The notes beneath the pieces were generated by a model, which saw only the letters and a program-made list of their open reading frames with translations, had not been told where the DNA came from and did no database searches. Made by a program: the position numbers and the translations under genes. A stretch of DNA of 64,000 nt from a virus: the IMG/VR virus record IMGVR_UViG_3300036715_002161, positions 62,001 through 126,000 of that record; one strand, given 5' to 3'. Shown here one piece after another: positions 25,487-34,081 of this stretch (the first letter of the stretch is position 1; the number at the start of each line of letters is the position of its first letter).

Positions 25487-25783
25487 ATGGCCCTAGTACA
25501 AACAGCAGTTAGATTTTTCCTCCAAAATGAGCCCAGGTACTGGACTGTGGACAACAGACCTTTGACTGACCTTGACTCTAATGTCAAAAGTATTGTCACT
25601 GAAATCGGATTGATAGAGGCCACTGGAGTTCTTGGGATGAAGTTTTATACAGGAGTAGGGTCTCCTGAGGGAGTAATTACGGCCTCAGTAGGCTCTCTCT
25701 ACGTAAGGTCTGACGGTGCAGTCAATACTACTCTTTATGTCAAACAAGTAGGTGCTGGGGCAACAGGTTGGGCGGCCAAATGA
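25487..25783 (+). CDS. small tail fibre-type protein with GSPEG...GATGW domain
   Basis: 98 residues. The C-terminus (GVGSPEGVITASVGSLYVRS, then VKQVGAGATGWAAK) is a common phage fibre-associated motif. The N-terminus RYWTVDNRPLTDLDSNV is shared with the protein at 26609 (YYWATDNIPLQQLHDRD). AGAGG ribosome site. The role is unknown. Confidence 0.6.
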   Translation: MALVQTAVRFFLQNEPRYWTVDNRPLTDLDSNVKSIVTEIGLIEATGVLGMKFYTGVGSPEGVITASVGSLYVRSDGAVNTTLYVKQVGAGATGWAAK

Positions 25784-26391
25784 TTACTCCTGAGCTTTTA
25801 CAAAAATGTTTAGGTCTTAATGGAGCTCAGGCAAAAATCTGGTCTGCCGTCTTGGGATATGTCTGCCTGAAGTTTGAGATAAATACACCTAAAAGACAAG
25901 CTGCCTTCCTGGCTCAAGTAGTGGTAGAATCCGAGTCCTTTACTCATTTGTCTGAAAATTTAAACTATTCTGAGATAGGATTATTGACCACTTTTAAAAA
26001 ATACTTTACCAAGGTAGAAGCTGCCAAATACGCCAAAAACAAGGTGGCCATTGCCAATCGAGTCTATGCCTCTAGATTTGGTAACGGTCCAGAAGAGTCT
26101 GGAGATGGCTGGAAATATCGTGGTAGAGGTCTTATTCAGATAACATTCCATGACAACTACCTAGACTGTGGCCTAGGGCTTGGAGTAGATCTATTAAATA
26201 ATCCAGAACTACTGGAGACGCCAAATTTGGCTGCCTCCTCTGCCGCCTGGTATTGGAAGAAACACGGCTGTAATGCCCTGGCTGACACAGATGACTTCCG
26301 ATCAATTACCAAGGTTATTAACGGTGGTTTAAACGATGAAGACCAGAGAGAGTCCTTCTGGGGTAAAATAAGACAGGAGATGAAAATATGA
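25780..26391 (+). CDS. endolysin, GH19 chitinase-like
   Basis: 203 residues from the ATG at 25780, overlapping the previous TGA; a TTG at 25768 is in frame but has no advantage. Glycoside hydrolase 19 motifs: AAFLAQVVVESESFTHLSEN with Glu50 as the first catalytic acid, NLNYS next, then GWKYRGRGLIQITFHDNY and AAWYWKKHGCN, KVINGGLND. Family role: cuts the glycan chain of peptidoglycan at lysis. No signal peptide, so it needs the holin for export. It is followed by a holin-like gene and the spanin pair. Confidence 0.9.
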   Translation: MITPELLQKCLGLNGAQAKIWSAVLGYVCLKFEINTPKRQAAFLAQVVVESESFTHLSENLNYSEIGLLTTFKKYFTKVEAAKYAKNKVAIANRVYASRFGNGPEESGDGWKYRGRGLIQITFHDNYLDCGLGLGVDLLNNPELLETPNLAASSAAWYWKKHGCNALADTDDFRSITKVINGGLNDEDQRESFWGKIRQEMKI

Positions 26392-26612
26392 AAATTCTAA
26401 AAGATAGTTTTACAGTTGCCAATGGCCAAGATTTTGATATTGGTAAAATTCTCTGGGTCATGGTATCATTAACTTTTATGGTGCTTGCAATCTTTTCAAT
26501 ATTGCTAAAAGGTCAAGCGTTTGACCCAGTTGGATTTGGTACCGGCGCTGGATTGGTCTTGGCTGGTGGTGGAGCCGCCCTAGGACTTAAGTCTGGAACA
26601 GAACCTAAATGA
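26388..26612 (+). CDS. holin-like membrane protein
   Basis: 74 residues with two hydrophobic segments, about 23-42 (ILWVMVSLTFMVLAIFSILL) and 51-66 (GTGAGLVLAGGGAALG). Coupled to the endolysin by ATGA. A GGAG ribosome site precedes it. A small two-helix protein next to an endolysin is a probable holin; exact class unknown. Confidence 0.65.
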   Translation: MKILKDSFTVANGQDFDIGKILWVMVSLTFMVLAIFSILLKGQAFDPVGFGTGAGLVLAGGGAALGLKSGTEPK

Positions 26613-27034
26613 CCGCCTTTAGAAATACTCTAGACCTTTCAAATCCCATGACCCTCTTTACGGGATTTGACCCCTATTATTGGGCTACAGATAATATTCC
26701 TCTGCAACAGCTACATGATAGAGACGCAGCCCTGGCCGATAGAATTGACCTAATCTCAGTAGGTAGAGTAGATGTAACAGGTAATGGCACAGCCTCCCCG
26801 GTAATAAATGCACTACCCACAGGTTGGGCTGTGACCCGTAACGGAACTGGTGACTATACCATTACCCATAGCTTATCGACTCTATTATATTCAGTTATGT
26901 CAAGTTGTCAAAGTACGACGCCGGCGTTTGTAAATCAATATGCAGCCTCCGCTAACACTTGTAGTATTCGTACATATAACCTGAGCGGGGCTGTAACTGA
27001 TATGCAATTTTCTTTATTGATAACCAGACTATGA
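26609..27034 (+). CDS. hypothetical protein with DN.PL..L motif
   Basis: 141 residues, coupled by ATGA. The N-terminus (DPYYWATDNIPLQQLHDRD) resembles that of the 98-residue protein at 25487; the remainder is beta-rich, Thr/Ser-rich. It may be a virion decoration or fibre protein placed within the lysis cassette. No named family. Confidence 0.55.
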   Translation: MTAFRNTLDLSNPMTLFTGFDPYYWATDNIPLQQLHDRDAALADRIDLISVGRVDVTGNGTASPVINALPTGWAVTRNGTGDYTITHSLSTLLYSVMSSCQSTTPAFVNQYAASANTCSIRTYNLSGAVTDMQFSLLITRL

Positions 27035-27408
27035 ATCCCTATTTGCTATATATTAAGTGGGCAGTGCTCGTTGTTTTTGTATTGGTCTTGGTTGGTTTTG
27101 GCTATCATCTAGGCTCCAATCATTATGGTCCAATTATTGCCGACCTTACTGAAAAAGTAGAGGCGGCCAAGGATGCCCAGACTGCCTTGTCTCTTTCTCT
27201 AGAGGCTCAAACCCAGAATGCCGAAACGGCCAAAAAACAGGCCGATCTTGCCTTGGAAAATAGTAAGGCGGCCTTGGCTGCGGCCCGCAAGAGTCAGCAG
27301 AAGGCCTTAGACGAAATAGCTTTCTACAAAAGAGAGGTGGCTGACCCTAGAGGTCGCACCTGTTCCCAGGCAGTATTAGAAATAAAGGACAATATAAATG
27401 TTAAATAA
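27031..27408 (+). CDS. i-spanin (Rz-like)
   Basis: 125 residues: one N-terminal transmembrane segment (LYIKWAVLVVFVLVLVGFGY), then an Ala/Lys/Gln-rich coiled coil of about 80 residues, which is the usual inner-membrane spanin layout. It overlaps the o-spanin gene by 11 nt in another frame. Family role: spans the periplasm with the o-spanin and fuses inner and outer membranes at the end of lysis. Confidence 0.8.
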   Translation: MNPYLLYIKWAVLVVFVLVLVGFGYHLGSNHYGPIIADLTEKVEAAKDAQTALSLSLEAQTQNAETAKKQADLALENSKAALAAARKSQQKALDEIAFYKREVADPRGRTCSQAVLEIKDNINVK

Positions 27409-27670
27409 AATTATACCTTTTCTCTTTTTAAGTCTGTGCTCCTGTGCTCAACCCGTAAGACCCAATGTAGTACCTCAGATTGTAAAAGTAGAAGTACCCG
27501 TTCCGTGTGTAGTTCCGGCTGTAGAAGAACCAGTATTTATAACAGATGCTGAATTAGCCACTATGTCAGACTACCAAGTAATAATTTCCCTATGGGTAGA
27601 CCATAAAGAGAGAAAGAATTATATTGAGGAACTTAAAGCCTCGAACAAAGGTTGTTCGGGGTTAAAATAG
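27398..27670 (+). CDS. o-spanin lipoprotein (Rz1-like)
   Basis: 90 residues. An N-terminal signal with lipobox-like LCSC (acylated Cys16) follows a short hydrophobic run, and a proline-rich part (RPNVVPQIVKVEVPVPCVVP) comes next, as in Rz1-type proteins. An AAGGA ribosome site precedes the ATG. Overlap with the i-spanin gene is typical. It requires an outer membrane, hence a Gram-negative host. Confidence 0.78.
   Translation: MLNKIIPFLFLSLCSCAQPVRPNVVPQIVKVEVPVPCVVPAVEEPVFITDAELATMSDYQVIISLWVDHKERKNYIEELKASNKGCSGLK
27661..27669 (+). promoter_or_regulatory. GTTAAAATA element after spanin gene
   Basis: The 9-mer forms the last codons of the o-spanin gene. A perfect 7-bp hairpin (27642-27648 with 27652-27658) lies just upstream. 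The next ATG is at 27703, farther away than at the other copies, and has its own ATAGGATA ribosome site. Here a promoter reading is easier than a translation enhancer. Confidence 0.5.
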
Positions 27671-27702
27671 AGTAGTAAATTAACCAATAGGATATTATCA
27701 AA

Positions 27703-28350
27703 ATGGCAGGAACAAGCGATTACTTACAGAATAAACTCATTGACTTTGAACTTAGAGGTCAGGCTTTTACTCCCACACCGACTATTTATATAGGCATTAT
27801 GACTTGTACCAATGGAGCTCGAACCAGTGGCATAGCCCTAGCCCTCAATGCTACAATTAGTATGGTTGCTGCTGACGGGTTTAATCATTTATATAAGACC
27901 ACTGTTGCTGGTAATACTGCCGTAACTGCTCCTCTTTTCCCAGGTGTTCCTGGAGAGACTATTACTGATGGTACCTGTACTTTGGTAGAACAGTCTGCAT
28001 CAATTCAGAATGGTACTGCCGTCGTGGAACCTACCGGTATTGGTAGCTATCAGCGAGCTTCTGTGTCAACCTCCATGGCTACTTTTAATAATACGCAGGC
28101 CTCTGGTACGGCTGTGGCCAGCTCAGGGACCTCCTCTACTACTTCAAATACCAATACAATTTCTTTTGTGGCTGCAACTGCTGCATGGACCTCTGGTACA
28201 ACCCAAGCTTGGGGTTTTGCCATTTTCGATGCCTTGTCTGGGGGTAACCTCCTACGCTATGGCGGCCTAAATGCAAACCAGGTTATTAACTCTGGAAATA
28301 CCCTGACCTTTGCCCCCGGTACCTTGGTTATAAAAATTGATAATGCCTAA
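27703..28350 (+). CDS. phage tail fibre-type structural protein
   Basis: 215 residues. Pattern: LQNKLIDFELRGQAFTPTPT, TIYIGIMTC near the start, and GGNLLRYGGLNANQVINSGN with TLTFAPGTLVIKID at the end. This matches a frequent tail-fibre-region family of about 200 residues (WGIFDA..GGNLL..G.L...K.V..GDT..F..G.L). Virion role inferred. Confidence 0.6.
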   Translation: MAGTSDYLQNKLIDFELRGQAFTPTPTIYIGIMTCTNGARTSGIALALNATISMVAADGFNHLYKTTVAGNTAVTAPLFPGVPGETITDGTCTLVEQSASIQNGTAVVEPTGIGSYQRASVSTSMATFNNTQASGTAVASSGTSSTTSNTNTISFVAATAAWTSGTTQAWGFAIFDALSGGNLLRYGGLNANQVINSGNTLTFAPGTLVIKIDNA

Positions 28351-28386
28351 TATATCGGTTATAGATATAGATAACGACTAATATAA

Positions 28387-29613
28387 ATGATATTTGCAGC
28401 GACCTCATTCAGTACTAATTCGTTTAGTACTACTGGAACGGTGATGGTTGCCATATCTGGTAGTTCAAACTCTAGGGCCTATGGCTCTGGAGTTCCTATT
28501 AATTCTGTACTGGCCATAGGCCAGACCAATTCTAATAGTAGTTTGGCTGGAACGTTGGCCAAACAAGTAGCCATACTAGGCACGTCTAACTCCAATAGCA
28601 ATAGTTTTGTATCCCTCCCAACCCAGGCCTCTGGAGTTTCTGGGCAAGATACTTTGGCGTCTGCTCCATATTCTACAGTCAGCTTTGGTACTAGTATTGA
28701 TCTAGGCCTAATTAATATTTCTGGTATTATAGGTCAAAACTCAAACGGCTTAGCTTCAGTCTCTAGTATAAACCTTATTTCCGGTACGGCTGGTCAGTCA
28801 TCTAGCTCTACGGCCCAGTTTTTTACAATTACAACTAACTACATTTCCGGTACGGCTGTCCAGTCATCTAGTTCTACGGCCCAGTTTTTTACAATTACAA
28901 CTAACTACATTTCCGGGGTAGGGGGGCAAGTTTCATCAGGGTCAGGGGACTCGTCCAACCTGTCTTTTATCTCAGGACTAACTAGTCAAGTTCAAACTCA
29001 AGGTGCTGACAGTTTCTTGATAACCACCCCTTCTGGAGTTTCTGGCCAAAGAAGTGTAATGGCAGGGGACCTGTTCAATCCTGTGTTTATTACCACTGAC
29101 GGATCAGGTCAAACATCCTCTGGAAAAGGAACTGGAGTAATACCAACATGGATTAATCCAGGTCTCTCTAGTCAAGAAACAGTTTCTTTTGGAGATCTGG
29201 TAGTCGGAACTTTTATTGATCTGATACCGGTCTCAACTATACCTACTCAAATAGGAGAGGGTCCAGTTGTCTATCCAGTAGATCAAGACCTGGTTATATA
29301 CTCTGGGATTACTAGTAAGTTTCAGTTTGCCTATGTAGACCCCTTGTCTCTGCTACCAATCACCCTTGGTGGAGTAGAGGCGGTATTTGAGATAAGTAAT
29401 ATCAAAGATCAGTATAATATCATTTATACTCTGAGTACCCAAACAGGTGAGTTACAAATAGATCCTGTTTTCGGAGTAATCACCATTAATTTCTCTTCAG
29501 ATTTCACAGGTAGTACTGACCCTTTTTATGGTCTCTATAGGCTAAGACTGATAGCCTCCGGTACCAGTCTTCAAATCCTTAAAGGATTTATTTTATTGGA
29601 TGGGGCACCATGA
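28387..29613 (+). CDS. repeat-containing virion surface protein
   Basis: 408 residues. The first two thirds are built of degenerate units of about 22 residues with the core SG..GQ (SGVSGQ, SGIIGQ, SGTAGQ, SGTAVQ, SGVGGQ, SGLTSQ); two neighbouring units are nearly identical in DNA (66-bp tandem copy at 28777-28908). The C-terminal 140 residues (YPVDQDLVIYSGITSKFQFA, then GELQIDPVFGVITINFSSDF) are a BppU/Ig-like beta domain common in phage baseplates. The unit count could change by recombination. Confidence 0.6.
   Translation: MIFAATSFSTNSFSTTGTVMVAISGSSNSRAYGSGVPINSVLAIGQTNSNSSLAGTLAKQVAILGTSNSNSNSFVSLPTQASGVSGQDTLASAPYSTVSFGTSIDLGLINISGIIGQNSNGLASVSSINLISGTAGQSSSSTAQFFTITTNYISGTAVQSSSSTAQFFTITTNYISGVGGQVSSGSGDSSNLSFISGLTSQVQTQGADSFLITTPSGVSGQRSVMAGDLFNPVFITTDGSGQTSSGKGTGVIPTWINPGLSSQETVSFGDLVVGTFIDLIPVSTIPTQIGEGPVVYPVDQDLVIYSGITSKFQFAYVDPLSLLPITLGGVEAVFEISNIKDQYNIIYTLSTQTGELQIDPVFGVITINFSSDFTGSTDPFYGLYRLRLIASGTSLQILKGFILLDGAP
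28777..28908 (+). repeat. two tandem 66-bp direct repeats
   Basis: Copies 28777-28842 and 28843-28908 are nearly identical and in frame (22 residues each). A third start of the same unit is visible at 28909. Confidence 0.88.
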
Positions 29614-30101
29614 CAGCTTTGGCGATTCTATTTTGTGGTATATTCGATAGAATGAGGGGTTTCCACTGGAGATTCATGAGTTTCCTCTATGGCCTATTAA
29701 TGGCTTTTATCTTTGGTATTACCTGGAAACTCTCCCTAGTCTTTGCCCTGTTGTGGTGGCTGGGGGCTGCTCCTGGTTGGGGAGAGCCCCTAGGGTCTCT
29801 TTTTGCAGGCAGATTTCAAAAGGTCTCTAGTAGAGAATGGTGGCAGGTACTAGGTCTTCAAAATCCAGGAAATGAACTTTGGGCCTCTTTGTTTAGAGGA
29901 GCCATGTGGGGAGCCTGTATATTACCAATGTCCTACTGGTTTCCAAGACTAGTATTTCTTCCGGTAATAACTGCCCTAGGTTTTGTCCTGGCAGTACCCA
30001 TCGGCAAGTTTTTAGGCCATATCCTAAAAAAAGAATCCTGGGCCACAATGGAATTCGTAAGAGGCCTTTTGATGGGCCTGGGCATATTTATAATAAGCTA
30101 A
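29610..30101 (+). CDS. polytopic membrane protein
   Basis: 163 residues with three to four hydrophobic segments (about 20-48 with WWLGAAPGW after it, 92-108, 110-130, 145-162) and aromatic-rich loops. Coupled to the previous gene by ATGA. The role is unknown. Similar small membrane proteins occur near fibre or lysis genes in other phages. Confidence 0.6.
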   Translation: MTALAILFCGIFDRMRGFHWRFMSFLYGLLMAFIFGITWKLSLVFALLWWLGAAPGWGEPLGSLFAGRFQKVSSREWWQVLGLQNPGNELWASLFRGAMWGACILPMSYWFPRLVFLPVITALGFVLAVPIGKFLGHILKKESWATMEFVRGLLMGLGIFIIS

Positions 30102-30125
30102 AATAATCACTTAAAGGAAAATTAA

Positions 30126-31436
30126 ATGTCTACTTCATATTCGTACCCAGAAAGAGTCCAACAGTCTGTAACCAACACCCCTGGAACAGGGTCTTTCATC
30201 CTCGGAGCTCCCGTGGTTGGCTTTACCTCCATGGCCGCAGACTCTACTCTTGAATCAGTTATTATTACTGAAGGTAGTACTTGGGAAGTACGTAAAGATT
30301 GTATCTATACTCAAAATAATCTAACCCTGACTCGTGGTACTTTGGTAGCTTCTAGTAGCGGTGGCACCATTACTTTTTCTGGTGCTTGTATTGTAGCAGT
30401 TGGTCTCAGTGGAAGCTCGGAGGGCCTTAAGCAGACCCGGATCAATTCTCTGGAAGGGAAAGTTTCTCAATTTTATACCAACAAAAGTAACTTTCCATCT
30501 CCGACTGGGGTGGTCGATGTTTTATATGTAGACAAATCTACTAATATAATCTGGGTTTGGAACGGCTCTGCCTATGCTTCTACCCCTATGGCAGTAGACG
30601 TCAATAATAACTTTATTGCCCAGATTGCCCCCAGAACTGGGACTATATCTAACTTGATGGGCATATTCAATGCAGCCTCTGGTGAGATTGCACGGACTAC
30701 TGACTTTACTGCCAAGGTTTTATATCCAACTACAGTCGGTGGTACACCGGTACTTGAGCCTGCCAACAAATTTATTGGCTATTTGTGGGTGCCGCTCAGT
30801 GGGAATACCGGAATTACCAATAACGGCGCAATTTCACTAAATACTACCGGTGCAATCATAGATCCTAATATTGCCTCTCTTGTCACTGTCAATACTAGTA
30901 ATATAGATTTATCAGCTCTAAATACCCTGTTCACAGGGTATCTCTCACATGTTAATATTTCCGGCAGAATACACTATTCAAGTCAGACCGACTCAGAGGG
31001 CTTTAATAGGGGTGTAAAGGTCCTTATAGGGGGAGCAGCCAATTCTCTTTTCACTAATGCAACACTTACTGTTGAGGCAAGACAAGGCGCATCTTTTAAT
31101 GGTACTATTTCTGGGAATACCTTGACAGTAACCGGTGTGTTTTATGGTAATATTATTATTGGCTCTGTTATTGCTGGGACTGGGGTTACTGCTGGTAGTA
31201 AAATCACAGCCTATGGCGCAACTCCTGGGCAGTATACTCTATCGGCAGCAAGCACAGTATCCACTGCAACCAAAATGACCATAGACAGTAGGGACACTAT
31301 AATCAATATTAATGAGAATTTAGATATGACTGCTCCTACTAACTTTTTAGGCTTTTCTGCAAACCATAATGCCGTTACCCTAATGCCCAACATATCAACT
31401 GCCGGGTACATTACCATCTCAATCTACTCGATATAA
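30126..31436 (+). CDS. tail fibre-like protein
   Basis: 436 residues. The N-terminus (YPERVQQSVTNTPGTGSFIL, DSTLESVIITEGSTWEVRKD) matches a common fibre/spike N-terminal module that begins with VQ.T..T.GTG. A second fibre module follows at about 145-190 (WNGSAYASTPMAVD), and the end is a beta-rich domain. An AAAGGAAA ribosome site precedes the ATG. It is followed by the protease-like gene, so the two may form one surface structure. Confidence 0.6.
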   Translation: MSTSYSYPERVQQSVTNTPGTGSFILGAPVVGFTSMAADSTLESVIITEGSTWEVRKDCIYTQNNLTLTRGTLVASSSGGTITFSGACIVAVGLSGSSEGLKQTRINSLEGKVSQFYTNKSNFPSPTGVVDVLYVDKSTNIIWVWNGSAYASTPMAVDVNNNFIAQIAPRTGTISNLMGIFNAASGEIARTTDFTAKVLYPTTVGGTPVLEPANKFIGYLWVPLSGNTGITNNGAISLNTTGAIIDPNIASLVTVNTSNIDLSALNTLFTGYLSHVNISGRIHYSSQTDSEGFNRGVKVLIGGAANSLFTNATLTVEARQGASFNGTISGNTLTVTGVFYGNIIIGSVIAGTGVTAGSKITAYGATPGQYTLSAASTVSTATKMTIDSRDTIININENLDMTAPTNFLGFSANHNAVTLMPNISTAGYITISIYSI

Positions 31437-31439
31437 TGA

Positions 31440-32756
31440 ATGAATATTCTATTCTCTCCCGGGGCTCCTTTAATAAGGGGTTTTAATCCACAAGATGATT
31501 TTACTTACACCGTCACGCAAAACCCTGGTGCTGCCGTAACCACCACCACTAGTGGACAATTATATGATGCTAATGTAACTCATTACTATAACTCAGGTAT
31601 TCCAAATAACTTTGACATCTCCATACAGCAGTCTCTTACTAACCCGATCAAGTCTATGTCGATTACCCCTGTTCCACCGACTTTGGCAACCATAGACTTG
31701 CAAGGTCATGTTACCTATAGTGGCCAGGAAACGGCTGTTTTTGAAATACAATCAGGAGGTATAACCCGCCGTTACTTTCAATGGATGCAGTCTATCGGAT
31801 TCGTAGATAACTATTACACTACCAGCTACTTGCCAAACTCCCTTGGTGAACATATAAGTTCGTCAACGGATGCTCTCCTGATTGGAAAAGTGGCGCAAGG
31901 ACAAACTAGCGGCTTGGCTTGGAATCTGAGTTACCCACAATCAGGTGGTAGTCAGAACCGACTGCTAAATTGTAACTATGATGTAAATGCTATAGCGGCT
32001 GATATTAACCCTAACTTTTTTGGTAAGGATATTTTAAATATCTCAGCAGTAGGCATTGTCAATACTCATGGTAGTACCGTCTTCAACGAACATCCGGGAC
32101 TGTTGATTACACCAAGGCATATCTTTGGTGCCAACCACTACCAAACTGGAAATGGTGTAATCGGCTCTAAAATAGTATTTATGGCTAACGATGGTAGTTT
32201 CCAAGTCAGAACCCTGATTGATAAATGGTCAGATTCAGGTAGAGATCATTGGCTCGGATACTTAGACGCCCCAGTAACAGGTATACCTGTTTTGAAAATC
32301 ATGCCAACTGGTTGGAGAACATACTTTAAAAGCCTCGATACCTCATTAGGTCCATATAAGGGTATAGTTGCTGTAATAAGTAAAACCACGCATCTAGCCA
32401 ATGGTACTGGTAACAGTGACCGTTGGGCAGTCAATGACTATCAGCAGTATATAATAAATTTTAGTGGTAGCGTCTGGGATTTTACTTCATGTGATACATC
32501 AACCTCTAGTCCAAGAAGTACATGGAATAGTCTCATCTCCGGTGGGGATAGTGGTGGAGGAGTGTTCCTCCTCGTACAAAATTCACTGGTATTGATTAGT
32601 GCCTATGTATTTCCTGGAGGAGGTTACTCTATAGAACAAAATTCATCTAGACTTGAATCCCAGATGCTCCTGCTCAGTACTAATAATGGTGGTAGTACTG
32701 CCGCTGTTGACAATACGTTTACCCGAGCCGATCTAAGTTCATTTACGACGTATTAG
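31440..32756 (+). CDS. trypsin-like serine protease domain protein
   Basis: 438 residues. The N-terminal 130 residues look like a virion-anchoring beta domain. From about 200 on there is a chymotrypsin-fold triad: His227 in LLITPRHIFGANHY, Asp269 in GRDHWLGYLDAP, Ser371 in ISGGDSGGGVFLL (the GDSGG signature). All three catalytic motifs are in order and at plausible spacing. No signal peptide. It is the last large gene of the structural cluster. Inferred role: a virion-borne protease that digests host surface protein or matures a virion protein; the target is unknown. Confidence 0.75.
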   Translation: MNILFSPGAPLIRGFNPQDDFTYTVTQNPGAAVTTTTSGQLYDANVTHYYNSGIPNNFDISIQQSLTNPIKSMSITPVPPTLATIDLQGHVTYSGQETAVFEIQSGGITRRYFQWMQSIGFVDNYYTTSYLPNSLGEHISSSTDALLIGKVAQGQTSGLAWNLSYPQSGGSQNRLLNCNYDVNAIAADINPNFFGKDILNISAVGIVNTHGSTVFNEHPGLLITPRHIFGANHYQTGNGVIGSKIVFMANDGSFQVRTLIDKWSDSGRDHWLGYLDAPVTGIPVLKIMPTGWRTYFKSLDTSLGPYKGIVAVISKTTHLANGTGNSDRWAVNDYQQYIINFSGSVWDFTSCDTSTSSPRSTWNSLISGGDSGGGVFLLVQNSLVLISAYVFPGGGYSIEQNSSRLESQMLLLSTNNGGSTAAVDNTFTRADLSSFTTY

Positions 32757-32761
32757 ACCAG

Positions 32762-32953
32762 GTGGAAAAGTGTAAGGTATGCCTTGTATGTTCAATCCTG
32801 ATTTCCGAATGTGAAGACACCGGAGATGCTTCAGCCAGAGTTAAGGAAGTTTTATCACGAATCTACTCAAACCACAAAGAAGAAATAGATGTCTTAATGG
32901 CTGAAAAAAATCTCTCTGAAGTAGAATTCAAGTCTACCACGACCTACTCTTAG
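32762..32953 (+). CDS. small cysteine-motif protein, doubtful start
   Basis: 63 residues from a GTG at 32762. The N-terminus KCKVCLVC could form half of a zinc ribbon; the rest is helical and acidic. There is only a weak ribosome site, and it lies between the protease gene and the terminator. I give it with reserve. Confidence 0.45.
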   Translation: MEKCKVCLVCSILISECEDTGDASARVKEVLSRIYSNHKEEIDVLMAEKNLSEVEFKSTTTYS

Positions 32954-32954
32954 C

Positions 32955-32990
32955 TAAAAAAAACGCCCAAACCACGGGCATTTTTTCTAG
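32955..32990. terminator. bidirectional intrinsic terminator between converging blocks
   Basis: A GCCC/GGGC stem (32965-32968 with 32976-32979) is flanked by an A run to the left and a T run to the right, so it works in both directions. It lies exactly where the plus-strand late block meets the minus-strand early block. Confidence 0.85.
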
Positions 32991-33724
32991 ATTTCTACTA
33001 CCAATTCCTGGATATATTCAGGGTTTAGCCTTATAGGTTCATATCCATAAGGGTTACAGATAACTCTGGTTTCTCCGATTTTATAGTCAAAGGAGTCATG
33101 AGTATGCCCGTGAATCCAGACCTCCGGTTGGTACTCCATAATCAATCTATCCAGGCTATTACTAAAGCAGTCATTTAAAAGGTCTCCTTTAAATCTGGCC
33201 GGAATGGATTGAAGACTAGGAGTATGATGGGTCACCACTACAGTTTTAACCTTAGTATCCAAGGCATCTTTCAAGAACTCGACAGTATTACTGTTCTCTA
33301 GTACTGTGTCTTCTACCCTAAGTCCTTTAATAACCCTATAATCTGAGAAGTATTTCTGGACTTCCCACTTTCTAGGCTCTTCTATATTAGTCCAAAGAGT
33401 GTCTCCGATAAATCTAATCCCTTCGAAGAAAAACTCATCTCCAGCCTGTAGGATCACACAGTTGGATAGGTCAGAGTATCTTTTTTTAAAGGCTTCCTTG
33501 GAGTATTGACTTCCGTAAAACTCGTGATTACCCGACACCATGACAAAAGTCTTGTCTGGATTCTCAATAAAGATTTCTCTGAGGCGATCTATAGACTCAT
33601 GGCTGGAGGAGGTCATATCCCCGGCCATGACAACCAAGTCTGCCTCTTTGCTAATAGTAATCCCTAGACTATCAATAGGTCTAAGAAATTCAAGATGGAC
33701 ATCTGACATTACTTGAAACTTCAT
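32987..33724 (-). CDS. calcineurin-like metallophosphoesterase
   Basis: 245 residues. Metal-binding motifs in order: DVH (Asp8, His10), GD (Asp36), GNHE (Asn66, His67), VVVTHHTPS, and GHTHD near 205. All expected ligands are present. The AGGAG ribosome site supports the ATG at 33724. It overlaps the upstream gene by 35 nt. Phage homologues act as phosphodiesterases on nucleotides or nucleic acids; the exact substrate is unknown. A second member of the superfamily is at 58257. Confidence 0.82.
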   Translation of the reverse strand: MKFQVMSDVHLEFLRPIDSLGITISKEADLVVMAGDMTSSSHESIDRLREIFIENPDKTFVMVSGNHEFYGSQYSKEAFKKRYSDLSNCVILQAGDEFFFEGIRFIGDTLWTNIEEPRKWEVQKYFSDYRVIKGLRVEDTVLENSNTVEFLKDALDTKVKTVVVTHHTPSLQSIPARFKGDLLNDCFSNSLDRLIMEYQPEVWIHGHTHDSFDYKIGETRVICNPYGYEPIRLNPEYIQELVVEI

Positions 33725-33995
33725 TTTTTTCTCCTGCTAAAAATTCGCCCAAAAGAGCTGAATAGGCTGCTGCATCAACATAGTCATCAGCCCTAAAAGA
33801 ACCTTGACGACCACGTACTAGTTTTAATAATATCATAAACTCCCAGCCTTCGGCCTCTGTAAGTAAATGGCCAGTAAGGGAATTGAATACCTCGACTATG
33901 GTCTTCATACTACGTTCACCTTCTGGTTTATCTCGTTGACTACCTCGGTCTTTCATTTCAGAGGCAGCCTTCTCTAGGAAGTTAATTGCTTTCAT
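33690..33995 (-). CDS. DUF6378-like protein
   Basis: 101 residues with the pattern RGSQRDKPEGERSMKTIVEV, FNSLTG, EGWEFMILLKLVRG, DDYVDAAAYSALLGEF, which I recall as DUF6378 of phages. The function is unknown. It sits directly before the phosphoesterase gene. Confidence 0.7.
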   Translation of the reverse strand: MKAINFLEKAASEMKDRGSQRDKPEGERSMKTIVEVFNSLTGHLLTEAEGWEFMILLKLVRGRQGSFRADDYVDAAAYSALLGEFLAGEKNEVSSNVRCPS

Positions 33996-34081
33996 ATTGT
34001 TTAGATTTGAATATAGGCCTATGGTTGAATTTAAAAAGGGAAGTAGGTACCCTAGGTTAGGTCTTGGTATTTAAACCTCTC

